From the NCBI GenBank assembly GCA_003024175.1, contig MDYQ01000121.1:1-64000 (forward strand): a DNA stretch of 64,000 bases. The letters run 5' to 3'. The notes beneath the pieces were generated by a model. It was given only the letters and a program-made list of their open reading frames with translations. It did not search any database and was not told where the DNA came from. The translations under genes and the position numbers were made by a program. Source of the DNA: Planoprotostelium fungivorum. Its lineage: Eukaryota; Evosea; Variosea; Cavosteliida; Cavosteliaceae. Below are positions 10,130 to 21,993 of the stretch, one piece after another. Each line of letters starts with the position of its first letter. The first letter of the stretch is position 1.

Positions 10130-10530
10130 TTCTCAGGCAGAACAGGTTGTGACCCTATCAGTCAAATCGGGATCGATCAGGCTGAGAGAAGAGATCTGAT
10201 GTTCTACCTCGTGAGAAACCTTCCACACAGTCCATCGCTCCTTCCATTCTCTCTTCCTCAGCTCCTCCTGCAGCTTGTAAGCGTGAAAGTAAGACCGCAC
10301 GATGTCTAACGGCCCGATCACCTCTCAGAACAACGTCGATGCTGTAGCCCGCTCTTCCCGGTAGTATCGTACTTCTCATCACGGTACATATCGACGCATT
10401 CCGTGAGACGAGGTGCATCGTGTGTGATGGAGTTCTCCAGAAGAACGACCGAACGCCTCAACAGATTATCGGGCTCGCACGAGGATTCTCTTCCGATCGT
10501 TATATTCGACCACATTCAGGACTTGTCAGT
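10130..10530 (-). pseudogene. Fragment of a RUS/DUF647 gene, right-arm copy (degraded, longer)
   Basis: The reverse strand matches the intact RUS gene from about 36,095 past its stop codon to about 36,635. Recognisable words are TPDSPRL-like, ECVDMYRDEKY and LDIVRSYFHAY-LQEEL. After that about 165 bp of the parent are missing, and the match resumes in the parent's 3' flank with TGGAAGGTTTC. The frame is broken. Because 3' flank is included, the copy was made at the DNA level. The left-arm sister lost about 185 bp of this. Confidence 0.75.
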
Positions 10531-10683
10531 CAGTTGGTCGATAGGCGGCAAAAATGTAAGTCATGCCAGCTCGAACTCGATCGTGGTGATTTACATGTTT
10601 AACAAGAGAGGCATAAATGACCATCGTTTCGCGTATTTATCTGCATCTTTTCTCTCCATCAGTTCATTTCCTGTGTACATCTT

Positions 10684-12801
10684 CTAGTAGAACGTGAAAA
10701 ACATCACAACCACCAGGAACCATCCCAACACTGGTCGACTGGCAGAATTGACGAACGACTTGAAATCCCGCGTCGAAGATGGAGTCATCGATTGGTCGTG
10801 AAACGTCTGTCCGATGGACATCTACCCTTCCATCAGTGTCTCTCTCTACAACGGCCACTCACGCAGGAATAAGTGTTTTGTGTTCGAACGGCACTCCTCT
10901 GTGGACTCTGATCGCAGATGACTTGGGGGTAAAAATTGGCGGGAACCGTCAGGTTTGTGAGGGGATCCAGCAGTACGACACCATCGGAGGTCAGCTGAGA
11001 CAAGGTTAGGAGGTTGACGTTGGATCCCGGGGATACGATGTTGATACCTGAACGAAAGTGAATCCTCGTTCTCCGCTGTAGATGACTCACTGTATGAAGA
11101 GTTGAAGGTGCTGGCGTTGTTAAATTGGATGGCGACACTCGCTACGATGGCTCTCATTGGATCGTCCGCATAGATCATCACGTCAGACATCTTCACCTGA
11201 AAGAGGTCAACCAAAGATGAGGTCGACGATGTGATCATCCCCGTGATGATCATCACCGTCACGAAGAACGGAACTCACTGCGGGCTGATTGAAAATGAGG
11301 ACAGCAGCCGCAGCTGGGGTGAGTCCATTCACAGGAGTGGTATCACCTGAAGGTGAAGTGTGAACGAAAGTGCGACTGATGCTGAGTCTGCTGTTGCCGT
11401 AAGGTTTAGCCACGTGCATGATACCTCCTCCTGTGTCACTCAGTCTCACGGATTTGGGCCGGAATCTTCGATGTTACATACCGATCGTACGGTCGATGTG
11501 ACAGTCTTGGATGTCTGCGACTGAAATTCCCCTGACATTTACGGTCGAATATCCAGCCGGTGGGCGATAGCCATCGAAGGTGGAGCTCGACAGATTGAGG
11601 GTCTGATAGTCGTCATCATCGCGATCATCATGATCGTGATTGACACTTACCATCACTGCGTTTCCGGCATAATAGCCGACGTCGACGGCGGGGCTGTTGG
11701 AACCACCTCTAAAGGAGCAGTTGTACACTTCGACGTACATGTCGTAATTGGGTGATCCTCCGATAACAGCCGATCCCGTGTCGTAGAACCTTACCACCGT
11801 CAGCTCTCTCTTCATCATGATCGTCGTGGACATCATCATCAGCTCACCTGCAATCATGTATGATGTTGACTGGAGATAGTGCCGTTAGAGGAAGGGAATC
11901 TGAAGAATTTACGGAGTAAGCTCCCACAAAGTCACAATCAGTCACGACGAGAGAGAGAGCTTGACCGATGAGGTTGAATCCCTGAGAAGACATCAGAATG
12001 CACACGCGAGATCGGATGATGGATGGGTCACATGATTGTGGAAGAAACGGCTGCTCGTGAGATGGATGTAACGATAGACGATTCTTTGAGCGTAGAAGTA
12101 TCGACCGAAGCGATACATGCCTCCATTATCGTTGAAAGTGCAGTTCTCGACGGCGAGAGTGAGGTTGGAAGAGAGGATGCTGTTCACTGGTGGCGTGTGA
12201 GTATGTTTATGGTCCATCCTGCATCCTCTCGAGGACTCACCCAGGTCATTAATCTGACTGTCAGAGAGTGCACAGCCAAAGAGGGAGATGGACATGTCTG
12301 ATGTGTTTGTCGATATGACATTGCAAGAAGTGATGTTTGTGCCAATGTTATAGAATTGAACATCAGATAGTGATAGGGAGGATGCCTTTGAGATGTCTAT
12401 GCATTCAGTTGTTGTTGTCGTGTTATAGTTGGAGAAGGTTATGTTACTGATGGAAACAGACCTGACGCAGTGAGTCGAGAAGGCTACAGATCCTGTCACC
12501 CCAAGAAGTTGAAGGTAAGATGAACGTTCGTCAAATCCACTTCTCCATCGCTTGTTATGATTATGTCCATATACCCCAGGGATGCTAGAATTACATCCTG
12601 ATCTCGATACGTCCCTGCACTGAAGACTAAAGTGTGAGAGCCGCTTGAGAGACTCGCATCGTCCACACCTATATCCTTTCAGATGTACTCTACCATCATC
12701 CAGTACGACTCACTCGATTGGAGGCTCGAAGAGTTTGAAAACCGAATCACTAAACCCACTGAGAGGGAGATTAGGGTCAGGAAGACGATGAGCCGCTCCA
12801 T
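10684..12801 (-). CDS. Secreted parallel beta-helix surface protein, right-arm copy
   Basis: This is the mirror of 3,149-5,266. It has the same signal peptide, beta-helix repeats, intron positions and hydrophobic C-tail. It matches exactly from the start to about 11,255. Further on, the two copies differ: the exon encoding GINIVSPGSNVNLLTLSQLT reads GFNIVSPGFNVDLPTLSQLT on the left, about five changes in 37 residues. The final exon is identical again. Those changes keep the frame open, so both copies may be functional and may have begun to diversify. The irregular join at the run of four G (mirror of 3,450) is present here too. Confidence 0.7.
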
Positions 12802-13341
12802 GTTTTGTGATGATGACCCGATGCGAAAGGAAGAACCAATGGAGCATTCAGGGGAATGAGAGGGGATTTTCTTAGAAGACACGATAAATATCTCCCTGAT
12901 AGGCAACTGCCGCCCTGTATATGCCGTCGAGCTATAGATATCATGTCGGGGTGGATAGAGAATCGAAGGCTGATGAGTGGGCGAGTTGCCTCGAACATGA
13001 TGCAGAAGTCGTTGCGACTGATCGTATCAAATGCTGTCACGGTTGGTCACCTGCAAGCACTGTCGTGCAGTCTCACCTGCTGCGTAGCTTGTTCTGAAAG
13101 TGGTAGCCGTGAGGATGTGACGCTAACGACAACCAATCACTGCCCATCTTCACATGATGCGAAATCTCACAGTCAGTTCGACATGTAACTCGGGGCATCA
13201 TCGCATGCTTCACATTAGGTCAGCCCGACCCTCTCATTGTTCCATTCAATGAGAGCTATGAAAGAAAAGAGACGGTTTTACATTGTTTTATCCAAGTCCA
13301 GTTTAAGCGGGGGTCAACTGAATGCCTTTCAGATCGCTCAT

Positions 13342-13756
13342 TTAAGCTCTATCGTTTACCTTCTTGTTCAGCTCCTCCACCTTCTGTGTCAACTCAGCAT
13401 TAGCCTTCTTCAGGTCTTCATTCTCCTTCTTCAATGCGTCGATGTCTACTCCGATGACGCTGCCGAGATGCTTCTTGATCCAACTGCGAATCACGATCAG
13501 AATAAATGTAAATCGCAGTCGAATCTAATGATTTGACTCACTCCAATGCATCAGAGGGCTTTTCATGCTCTTCGTATAACCCGACGAGAACTGTTATCCT
13601 TTAGACATAGTTCAGAAGAATGTGAGTGGCTCACCTTTCGTGAGGGCATCTATGACTCCCGATTTCTCAAGGTAGTTTCTAAACTCTTCCTTCTCTACTG
13701 CCTACATTCATCAGTATCGAGCGCTCTCGTCCGCATAGATGGAAACGTACCTGCAT
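13342..13756 (-). CDS. MYCBP (AMY-1)-like coiled-coil protein, right-arm copy
   Basis: This mirrors 2,194-2,608 with the same four exons and an identical product. ATG lies at 13,756 and the stop at 13,342-13,344. It is divergent from uL23m at 14,123. See the left copy for the family assignment. Confidence 0.85.
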
Positions 13757-14122
13757 GATGTTCGGATGGGATCACTAAAAATATGACCCCAATTTATTTT
13801 GTGGACAGTTTTATTCACTTTTATTGCTGTGAAGACCCTCCCGAGCAGCACAACACACCTTCACGTTGAGAAAGATCGTGGTGTCTTCAATTTCACTGAA
13901 TACCGAAGGATAGAGTTCAGTATCTCATCTGAATGAGATCATAAAGACATCCATAAGTACGCAAACCTTCTTCATCATTCTGAGTTCAGATGATATTGAA
14001 GAGTGAAACAAGAGTGCTTGTATCAGCAGTGATTGAGTTGTCGAAAATAGTACCAAATTTTTATTGAATTTCGAGTTCTCTCTACAAAGAGATCCATCTC
14101 GAAGATCATCACATTCGCTCAG

Positions 14123-15103
14123 ATGCAGTCCAGACTCTTCAATGGCTCACTGAGAGTGTGCAGTATTCGATCACCCGTTTCTGTCCCTCTTCTGTCCTCG
14201 CCAGCCACCAGCCTCCGATCTGATGTCCTCTTCAATACCCCGTTCTCTCGAAATTACTATGGACCTCAGCTGAAGAGTCCCAAGGATAAAGATTGGGTCC
14301 AATGGAGAAAAGAACATCCTGAGAAACCATTACCTCCCAGACAGAAGGATCGATGGGGAAAGCTCAAGCCGTTGACAGTGCCACAGAACCGTCAGAGGCA
14401 CAGAGAGAGAATCTTAGATCTCTTCCCTGAATATGCCGCGAGACCGAACGAATTGATCGATGCTGTGGGTACCTCACCCCGCTCAAAACACAACAACTAC
14501 TTTGGTATCCCCATGATCAAGCACAGTTCACCTTCGAGAAGTGAGACCATCAAATCGACCATCCTAATTATGATTTCATTTTCACTTACACCATCTCAGA
14601 GCCCATCCGAGCTAAACTCCCTGCCGATTACACACTCACCCCAGAAACCATGACCACACCCAAAGTTCCCCGTAATCACAGCTTCTTCCCCAACATGTGG
14701 ATGTGTGTTCGCAAGGACGGAGTGAGAGTGTCCAAGAGAGGACCGGAGTACCGAGAGCTCGTCTTCAAGACGAGACCCAACATGGGAAAGAAAGACATTG
14801 AGGAGTATCTCACGAAGCTCTACAAGTTGGACATTGTCCAGATCAACACGATCAACTACGACGGAAAGAAGAAACAATCACACAAGCAAGGTGAATCATC
14901 TCATCTCGATCACAAAGTTGACTCTATCAGGTTTTGTCATCAAGCAAGTGGATTGGAAGAAGGTCTATGTGACTGTCAAGGTCCACGATGCATCAGATTT
15001 CGAAGGCATCAGCTTTGATTTCACAACATCAACTAAGAAGAAGAAGACTAAGCCAGTGACCGCTGCCCCAACCGAGCCACCCCCAGCGGCCGCCACACAA
15101 TAA
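14123..15103 (+). CDS. Mitochondrial large-subunit ribosomal protein uL23m, right-arm copy
   Basis: uL23m sits at the polypeptide exit of the mitochondrial large ribosomal subunit. Exons are 14,123-14,540, 14,600-14,890 and 14,931-15,103; the splice joins give aag (K) and ggt (G) codons and keep one frame of about 293 residues. The N-terminal part is basic and rich in P and R (NYYGPQLKSPKDKDWVQWRK). Then comes the L23 core: PRNHSFFPNMWMCVRKDG, FKTRPNMGKKDIEEYLTKLY, VQINTINYDGKKK, a short loop, and DWKKVYVTVK. The end is an alanine/proline tail (PPPAAATQ). It is convergent with GPC1, with 124 nt between stop codons. The product is identical to the left-arm copy. Confidence 0.87.
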
Positions 15104-15227
15104 AGTCGATCGAAATGGTGATTTATTTCGTTTTTATTTCGACTCGTGGGGTGATGAGCCGTGATGGAGATTAGATGTCGAAGCATCGTCTCTCGATGAT
15201 GGGATGACGTCTGATGTGATGGACATT

Positions 15228-16946
15228 TTACTTTGGAGGTCCAACGTAAGGAGACTCTCCCGATCGCTTCGAAGTCTTCAGGGCCTCCGATACAACTTGC
15301 CATTCTTGTTCGTATTCTTTCAACCTGTTCATCGTGTGAGATCATGTGTCGTGATGATGGAGAAGAGAGGAACTCACTGAGCTTGGTATCTCTTACTGAA
15401 CACTTCGAAATAGAAGGAAGAGCCGTTCCAGGCGGATAACAACAGGATACCTTCCAAGATGAGTCTCGATGACGAAAGAGGATGAAGAGATGTCGATGAA
15501 GATGATGGAAGACGTGGGTGATGATGAACTCACTCAAGACAAATCCCGTGTGCAAAACATAACTGTGATGCAATAATTGGATCGGTAACATCACCACGAA
15601 GGTGAAGATCAGTTGTAAAACTGAAGTCGATCAACGGAAATCATCGATAGACACTCACTGCCAAACATGAAGATCTCGTATTTGCGTCCAAATACTTTCA
15701 TCCACCTCCCACTGGCGAGGGTCAGTCATCTACAACGAGACAGATGCTCACATCAAGCTCTTTCCGTCGCGTTGCATCCAGATGAAACTCGTGAGACGCT
15801 CGGGATCAGCTTTGAACTTTTTTCTTCTTACGATCTGGACGATGACATAGTAGATGAGCTGCATCACATCATCAGTCGATGTCGATGTAATGATATATAT
15901 ATATATATATCATCACGATGCACACCTGCCATGCGATATAGGGAACGAGAGGAAATAAGACTGCCGTTGAGAACGACAAGCTGTGTTCGTATTCGGACAC
16001 ACAGTGTTGATAGTCACTTCCCTCCGGAGAGTGCCAGCGGATGGCCCACATGACTGTAGAGGATGAGTCGGTGTGAAAGATGAGGGCTCTCACCGAGTGG
16101 TGGGTTGAGATGGATGAATAGAGATGTGACCTGTGCGATGTCAATCATCTGAAATGGACTACGATCGAGATGGAGATGTGTACCTTGTCTAACGAATGAA
16201 ACACGATGGAGAGACGCCAGACGGCGATGGCCCACATGAGAGGTCCATTTCTGATGAAAAGAGATGAGCTTCTTTAGTGCTCTGAAGGATAGATTCTCAC
16301 GTGAAACTGAAGGAGACTGCGTATAATGTGCAGTTTTGAGGAGCAAACTGTATTGTATCAGTCTCGTTGCAATCATGGTGAAAGATGCCTGAAGGTATAG
16401 GGCGAGAATGAGATTGGCATAATAGCAGAAGTCGAGGAGGAAGTAGTGATATTTGATACTCCTGTAATACCAGAATCGAATGAACATCAGCTACCAGATG
16501 GTCAGTCCTCTCGACCAGCCTTTTCGCTCTCACCAATGGTAATTGGATATTGTACTTCCAAACGAAAGCATTAGGTGCGTGTCCCAATAAATATCCCGAC
16601 ACAATGGCATCAGCGACACCTGCAGACGTTCATTTTCCATCGCATGCCATCTCCCATCGACAGACTCACCCAACGTGAATGAGATCTTATCTCTAAGTTT
16701 TACCGCAGGTGGATTGTCTATCTTCAACTTGACATCCGACTTCTTCTTCCTAACATACTCCCTCAGTTTCTCTCGATCGGTTCGAACTCTTTTGACGATG
16801 TTGGTCACGGCCGGAGATTTAGGTATCACATCGAAAGAGAACTCTGAATCGTCTCCCTCCCCCTCCCAATCGTGGTGGGTGGGTTCGTGATGTTCCTCCA
16901 TCAGAGGACTCTGTGGTGGTGAGGGAACATCTTCTCCTTCAGGCAT
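15228..16946 (-). CDS. GPC1: Glycerophosphocholine acyltransferase (GPC1/DUF2838), complete right-arm copy
   Basis: GPC1 re-acylates glycerophosphocholine to lysophosphatidylcholine at the endoplasmic reticulum. The N-terminus is acidic and cytosolic (MPEGEDVPSPPQSP), then basic (VKRVRTDREKLREYVRKKKS). Family hallmarks follow in order: FWYYRSIKYHYFLLDFCYYA, TNGPLMWAIAVWRLSIVFHS, LDKVTSLFIHLNPPL, LVMWAIRWH and the C-terminal membrane pair ending near LHTGFVL. Around ten introns are present; one (16,348-16,388) seems to use a GC donor. The intron at 15,871-15,925 holds an AT repeat absent from the left copy. The part 15,228-15,970 is duplicated on the left arm; the rest may be too, but lies beyond the window. 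Confidence 0.88.
15893..15910. repeat. (AT)9 microsatellite in a GPC1 intron
   Basis: A run of nine AT units lies in the intron of the right-arm GPC1 gene. The left-arm intron (46-91) has only ATATC at that place. The difference shifts the pairing of the two arms by about 21 bp and proves that the arms are distinct. Confidence 0.9.
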
Positions 16947-17578
16947 GTCGTTGTGTGGTGGACGATGTGAGAATTAATTGGTGACTCAAGAGCCGACGGC
17001 CTGCCGGCAGCCAAGATTCGACAAACTCCGTGTCGGTCTGTCCCAAAAATTCTTGACACCAAGAGTGGCTACGCATATGAAGAACCACAAAGGGAGAGTG
17101 CAACCTCAAGATCGTCACCTCTTTGTGAGGCTCAGTCGATGGAAGTCCTAGAAGGACTGGGTGGCTCGTTGTGAACGAACAATAAAATGCGAATTTGCCG
17201 CAAATGAATCCGATGGATTGAAATGAACCGTCCACTGTGAATCACTTGCTTCGACAGTTCAACTCTGTTGATATGCAATATTTGCTTCGTGGACTCACCA
17301 GACTCAATGGCGAGACGACAAGGCCAGGCTCCTGTTCGTTTGGATAATTGGATGAAAGTATGTCGATAAAAAGAGTGTCTTGGATCCCTTATCTAAGTTA
17401 CAGTGGTAAGGATATTCCTCCTGGACCAAATGATCAAGCCGAAACCCTCCGTCAGCCAAAGTGACATTTTATAAGCTCTTTTTTCAGTGCTCAACTGCTG
17501 CAGTTTCTGAAGGCTAGCCTCAGAATCTTCTAGCCTCGATTCGTGCAGCTTTTCGAATTAGAGGGTCAGAGGTAGAGG
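16947..17578. other. Intergenic gap between divergent GPC1 and kinesin genes
   Basis: These 632 bp separate two divergent start codons and should include both promoters. A possible mini-gene starts at ATG 17,306 (ARRQGQAPVRLDNWMK, then a donor), but its continuation yields only about 23 residues. Nothing else was recognised. Confidence 0.4.
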
Positions 17579-20500
17579 ATGAGCTCCAATGTGGGCATCA
17601 AGGTCATTGCCCGTTTCAGGCCATTCAACGAGAACGAGAAGAAGAAGCAGGACCAATCCATTCGCTCGGAATTCGACCTTCAGATATCTCAGGGGACTCA
17701 CATAGACATAAAGGCATGCGAAGTTAGCGTGAATCACCTCTGACGGAATACAGGTCGACAAAAACCAACACAACTTTAATTTCGATGCAGTTTACGATGC
17801 CTCAGCTACACAGGTAAGAAACATCGAACCAGATCCCTACTCTTATTTCTGACACGACCACAGAAAGAAGTATATAATTTCGCAGCCAAACCCTGTATTG
17901 AGTGAGCGTAGAAATCACAGCATCACAGCCGCGTCGTCTCTGATGTCTTCTACAGTGATGTGTTGGAGGGATATAACGGCACCATCTTTGCATACGGTCG
18001 GTTATGAAGGGAAGACATCTCTGATTCGTTGCAGGTCAGACAGGATCTGGAAAGACATGGTCCATGTTCGGCAACAGAGAGCACGAGGACACAAAGGGTA
18101 TCATCCCTCGTGCATCAGGGTGAGCGACTCTGAGTGAGAATCCCCCTCTGATGAAACATCAGACAAATATTCGATCACATAGACAAAGACGTCAGAAACA
18201 TTGAATACTCCATCCGATGTTCTTTCTTAGAGATCTACAAAGAGAGGATCTACGATCTCCTCGTGTGAGTATCACGTTTCATCCACACATCACAATGAGC
18301 TCATCATGGACAGACCTACTCCTGCTTTTAATAAAGAGAGACCCACGCTGAAGATCAGAGAAACTCCACAGAAGGGAGTGTGGGTCGAAGGCCTCTCCGA
18401 AGAGGTACCACCCCCATCTCCATCACGCTAACACATCATCCAGTTTGTGGCCTGCGAAGAAGATATCGACGAACTCGTCCAGTTGGGAGAGAGCTCCAGA
18501 GTCGTCTCTTCTACCGACATGAACAAAGTCAGTTCGAGAAGTCACAGGTGATGACGATCTGAAGACGACCTCCACCCTGACTTCCGCAGTGTCTTCATCG
18601 TCTCGATTCAACAGAAAGCAGAAGATGGATCCATCAAGACTGGAAAGCTCAACCTCGTCGATCTCGCAGGTGCAGTTTTCAGTCACCCGCGTCCACGGTC
18701 ACGTGACCTCTGTAGGTTCTGAGCGAGTGGGTAAGACGAACGCTTCCGGGAAACAATTAGAAGAGGCGAAAGAGATCAACAAGTCCCTGTCTTCTCTCGG
18801 CAAGTGCATTTACACTCTCTCCGAGATAGCCAAGGCACCCGCTGGCTCGAAATCTCCCCTCCACATTCCTTACAGAGAGTCTTCCCTTACTCGCATCCTC
18901 CAAGAGTCGCTCGGTGGAAATTGTAAGACGACTTTACTCGTTGCCTGCTCTCCCGCCATCTACAATGCGGACGAGACCGTCAGCACACTTCGATTCGGCG
19001 CCAGGTGATTCAAATCGGAAGATCTCACGATTGACACGCGGCGGCAGCGCCAAGACCATCAAGAACACGGTGACGGTCAACAAGAAGAGATCTATCGAGG
19101 AGTTGGAGTCTCTGGTTAAGACGCTCAACAAGGACCTCGTTCAACTGAAGCGATACTCTCAGAAGCTGGAGAGGCAGCTCGAGTTCGTCAGCCCCGCAGA
19201 TTTCGCGGACGCGGCGAAGGCCGAGCAATTCAAAAAGTTGATGAGTGCGTCGGCCACGGAGAAGGAGAAACAGAACAAGGAGAAGGAGGATCCAACGTCT
19301 CCTTCACCCAACCGAACGACCAAGTCAGGTGTGGAAGATATCATCGAGACGGTCACGATGATGATTGCGAAGACTGACGAACGACAGTGGGTGGTCCAGT
19401 GAGTCTCAGTCTCCCCGGTACCCCTACCACCTCTGATGGCTCTTCCGCTTCCCCTCGCATCCAGAAGCTGAAGGGAACGGCGGCATCTGAATCCCCCCAG
19501 ACGAGTGAGCATACATCCACATCCTGCCCTCACACCTTTCTCAGGACAGAGATCTGCCAGCTTCTCTGGTGCAGAGAGTGAGGACGACGGTGAACCTTCT
19601 TACGGTGAGTCTCCACGGATTCTCCACGATTGACCGACAATTTCCCAGGCTGGGACCCGCTGGCGATGGCCGAACTGAAAACGCAATTGGAGCAATTGAA
19701 GGGAACCACGAGCGGTCAGATCGAGCAGTACAAGATCGAATTGTCCGAGGCGAAACTGAGGGAAGAAGATTTCAAGGCGCACGGAATCGAAGCGGAGAAA
19801 TCACTCAAAAAGATGGAAGTGAGGTACAACAAGCTGAAGACGAAGCACGCGGAGGACACGATCAATCTCAACCTGAAGGTGAAGAGCCGTGGAGATTTCG
19901 AACCGACTTACACGTCACAGATTCAAGCTCTGGAGGATGGAGAAGGAGGGAACAGCGACGAAGCCATCATCCTTCTCTTTGCGGACAACGAGAGACTGGA
20001 GGCTGAGGTACGTCTCCCACATTTCGAAACGTCACGGACGATTCGACGAAATCTCACGCACACGTTTAGGTCTTAGCCTTGCAGGCCCAGATTGCAGGTA
20101 AATCCATCCCGGTTGCTCCTAAGAAGGAGGTCAAAATCACCGACGCTATGTTGTCCAAACTGCCGGACGATGCGAAATCCATGGTGGAGGATCTACAACG
20201 CAAGCTGAAGCTGGCGAACGACAGAGAGCAGGCCGTAATGAACGAAGTGAAGACATCCAAGGACAAGTGAGACGAAGGGAAAAGGTTGACATTGATGGAC
20301 GAATCAGGAGGAAGAAGGCTCTCGTCAAATTGACGGAGCAACACACTCTTCTCAAGACTGAATTAGAAGAGCTGGTGGCCGACAAGAAATTATTGGAAGT
20401 GGTGAGAGGAGATCCGTGGAGAATCAGTGGAATCTGGTTGACGTTGGGTAGGAGTACGAGACGGAGAAGGAGCAGCACAAGGAGTCGGAGGCTCAATTGA

Positions 20501-20717
20501 GAGAGACGATCGAGGTGCTGGAGAGACAACTGAAAGCGAAGTCCAGAGTGTTCGTTCCGGCAAAGAGGAAGCTCATATTGAATCCACTGCAAGAGAAGGT
20601 GACATCAACAACGTCACCATCATTAGACATGACGAAACACAGGTCGATATTCAAAACCACATTGGAACCTTGAGAAAGACAAACTCTCCCTTCTTAGAAG
20701 GTGATCCCACCACGTGA
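17579..20717 (+). CDS. Kinesin heavy chain, kinesin-1-like N-terminal motor
   Basis: This is a plus-end microtubule motor. The motor domain is N-terminal: [30 protein letters not shown]-loop [12 protein letters not shown], switch I region [11 protein letters not shown] then SSRSHSVF, switch [15 protein letters not shown], then [32 protein letters not shown] and [14 protein letters not shown]. After the neck come long coiled coils ([39 protein letters not shown]) and a serine/threonine/proline-rich break. About 15 introns interrupt it; the first (17,714-17,753) has a GC donor (AAAG/GCATGC) and joins DIK to [10 protein letters not shown] in frame. The end at 20,715-20,717 assumes the last intron is spliced as read. 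The motor followed directly by the TVNK stalk is most like kinesin-1. Confidence 0.87.
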
Positions 20718-20763
20718 TCTCATCTGACCTGAAACAGCATCACGACTGCAACACGAGCGATCG

Positions 20764-21082
20764 ATGGCCGTCGCCACTCGTGGCGAGAAGATCTTTGGAG
20801 GAAAGGTGGCCAACCTCGTCGAAGAAGCAGACAGAAGGGCATACTACAAGCGGATCTTCGATCACGGTGACCGAAATAAGAATGTGAGTCATGACGATGT
20901 GATTCGGTGGCTGAATGATGCAGGGCACCCTGTCGGCTTCGGAGATCAGGGGCATCATTCGAGCCATGGGAGCTTCCGTGACCGAAACCGATTTCGTGCA
21001 GCTGATGAAACACTTGGACCCTCAAGCAACAGACGACATCGACTTTGAAACCTTCTTCGCTGGCATGACTTCCAAAGCGTAA
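20764..21082 (+). CDS. Small EF-hand calcium-binding protein
   Basis: Two exons (20,764-20,883 and 20,924-21,082) encode about 92 residues. The splice site falls inside a canonical calcium loop, DRNKNGTLSASE, with acidic or oxygen ligands at positions 1, 3, 5 and 12 and glycine at 6. The second half (IRAMGASVTETDFVQLMKHL, ATDDIDFETFFAGM) resembles the paired calmodulin-type EF-hand, but its loop is shortened. It is probably a calcium sensor or a light-chain-like subunit; the partner is unknown. It begins only 46 nt after the kinesin stop codon and runs in the same direction. Confidence 0.75.
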
Positions 21083-21316
21083 TATAAACATCACGATGAA
21101 ATCAACATTTAAGAAGAGCACGGGCATTGTCTGCAGACTGAGAGGCCCATGAGGGCTGTAATCGTCTGTTTGTCGTCAATGCGAAGGGCCCGCCTGCCCT
21201 TCTACAGATCTGCGAAGATTGAATGAAATCTCCACCCGAGTTCAACCTTAACATCATCGCAAACTTATTCACAGGCAACACCACAACTCAACACGCACAA
21301 ACATCCCACGAACAAC

Positions 21317-21841
21317 ATGACGATCAAAACGAGAACGTACGACTCCTCATCCGACTTTGGAGAAGAGATGATGGATTACACCAAGATAGAGGATGAGCCC
21401 CTCGTCATTCCACCCGAGATAGACTCCCGAACCACCATGTTCCTCATGGCTTCCGCCGATGGACATGCTGGACTGGTGCGCTCGTATCTGAAACAGGGTG
21501 TGGACCCTTCCATTTCCAATCAGCTCGCTCTCGCTCTTGCTGTGAAGGGAGGAAACCCAGACTGCATCACGGCTCTCCTGTCCGATCGAAGAGTGGACGT
21601 CACGGCAAGAGGTGAAGACAATGCAGAATGAATGTAATCTCTAACGAGTGCAGGTCACTTCGCCTTACGTGCTGCCGTCGGAGACCAAGACGTAGTCTCA
21701 AGTGTGGCCAATCACTATGCAGACAAAAACATTTGGTTTCCAGACATGATCTGGGCACAAGTCAAGGGCTACTTTGAAGACAACCTCCCCCATTTCGAAT
21801 CTACCGATGGCACAGCGCTCAATGCACGACGCTCTCTCTAG
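21317..21841 (+). CDS. Short ankyrin-repeat protein
   Basis: Two exons, split by an intron just after DVTAR (near 21,611-21,653), encode about 160 residues. Ankyrin-like units are visible: TTMFLMASADGHAGLVRSYL, QGVDPSISNQLALALAVKGG and NPDCITALLSDRRVDVTARG, followed by GHFALRAAVGDQDVVSSVA. The pattern LLSDRRVD is typical of the ankyrin family also present at 31-32 and 37 kb, but no F-box is seen. The C-terminus (FESTDGTALNARRSL) is not repetitive. Function is unknown. Confidence 0.65.
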
Positions 21842-21993
21842 ACATAACCCATCCGATATAGAACAGAGACCTTCCTATTTATACATAAATCTCCACGCTC
21901 GACGTTAGAAGACGGTACCATCTTTCTTTGTCTTACGTAATTGTTGCGCGGATTCTGTATATTTAGACCGCTGTCACGCAACAACGACGCTGT

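Larger units (their letters stand above)
1..15970. repeat. Large inverted duplication (two arms of at least 6.5 kb around a 2.65 kb spacer)
   Basis: The left arm runs from before base 1 to about 6,556. The right arm runs from about 9,210 to at least 15,970. Position 1 pairs with 15,970. From about 130 to 5,286 position x pairs with 15,950 minus x with no net indel, and every protein-coding stretch from about 130 to 4,690 is identical between arms. Differences appear at the outer edge: three silent changes in one GPC1 exon near 100-130, plus an AT-repeat expansion in the neighbouring intron on the right (15,893-15,910). They appear again from about 4,695 inward, growing into deletions of 15 to about 185 bp. 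The arms hold four gene pairs. The spacer holds a Sec1 gene. This fits an old inverted duplication whose middle was recently homogenised by gene conversion; partial assembly collapse is the main alternative. Confidence 0.93.

Noticed and set aside
1-15970. The palindrome as a pure assembly artefact
   Set aside because: The arms differ at both ends by silent and missense changes, indels, an AT repeat and an F-box fragment found in one arm only. A simple mirror error would not produce these. Partial collapse of the identical middle remains possible.
16780-16795. GGTTCGAACTC as a tRNA B box
   Set aside because: It lies inside a conserved GPC1 exon and no A box or cloverleaf can be formed around it.
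16939-17235. 98-codon minus-strand frame between GPC1 and kinesin
   Set aside because: No domain, no splice support, and it overlaps the GPC1 start region. It is probably chance.
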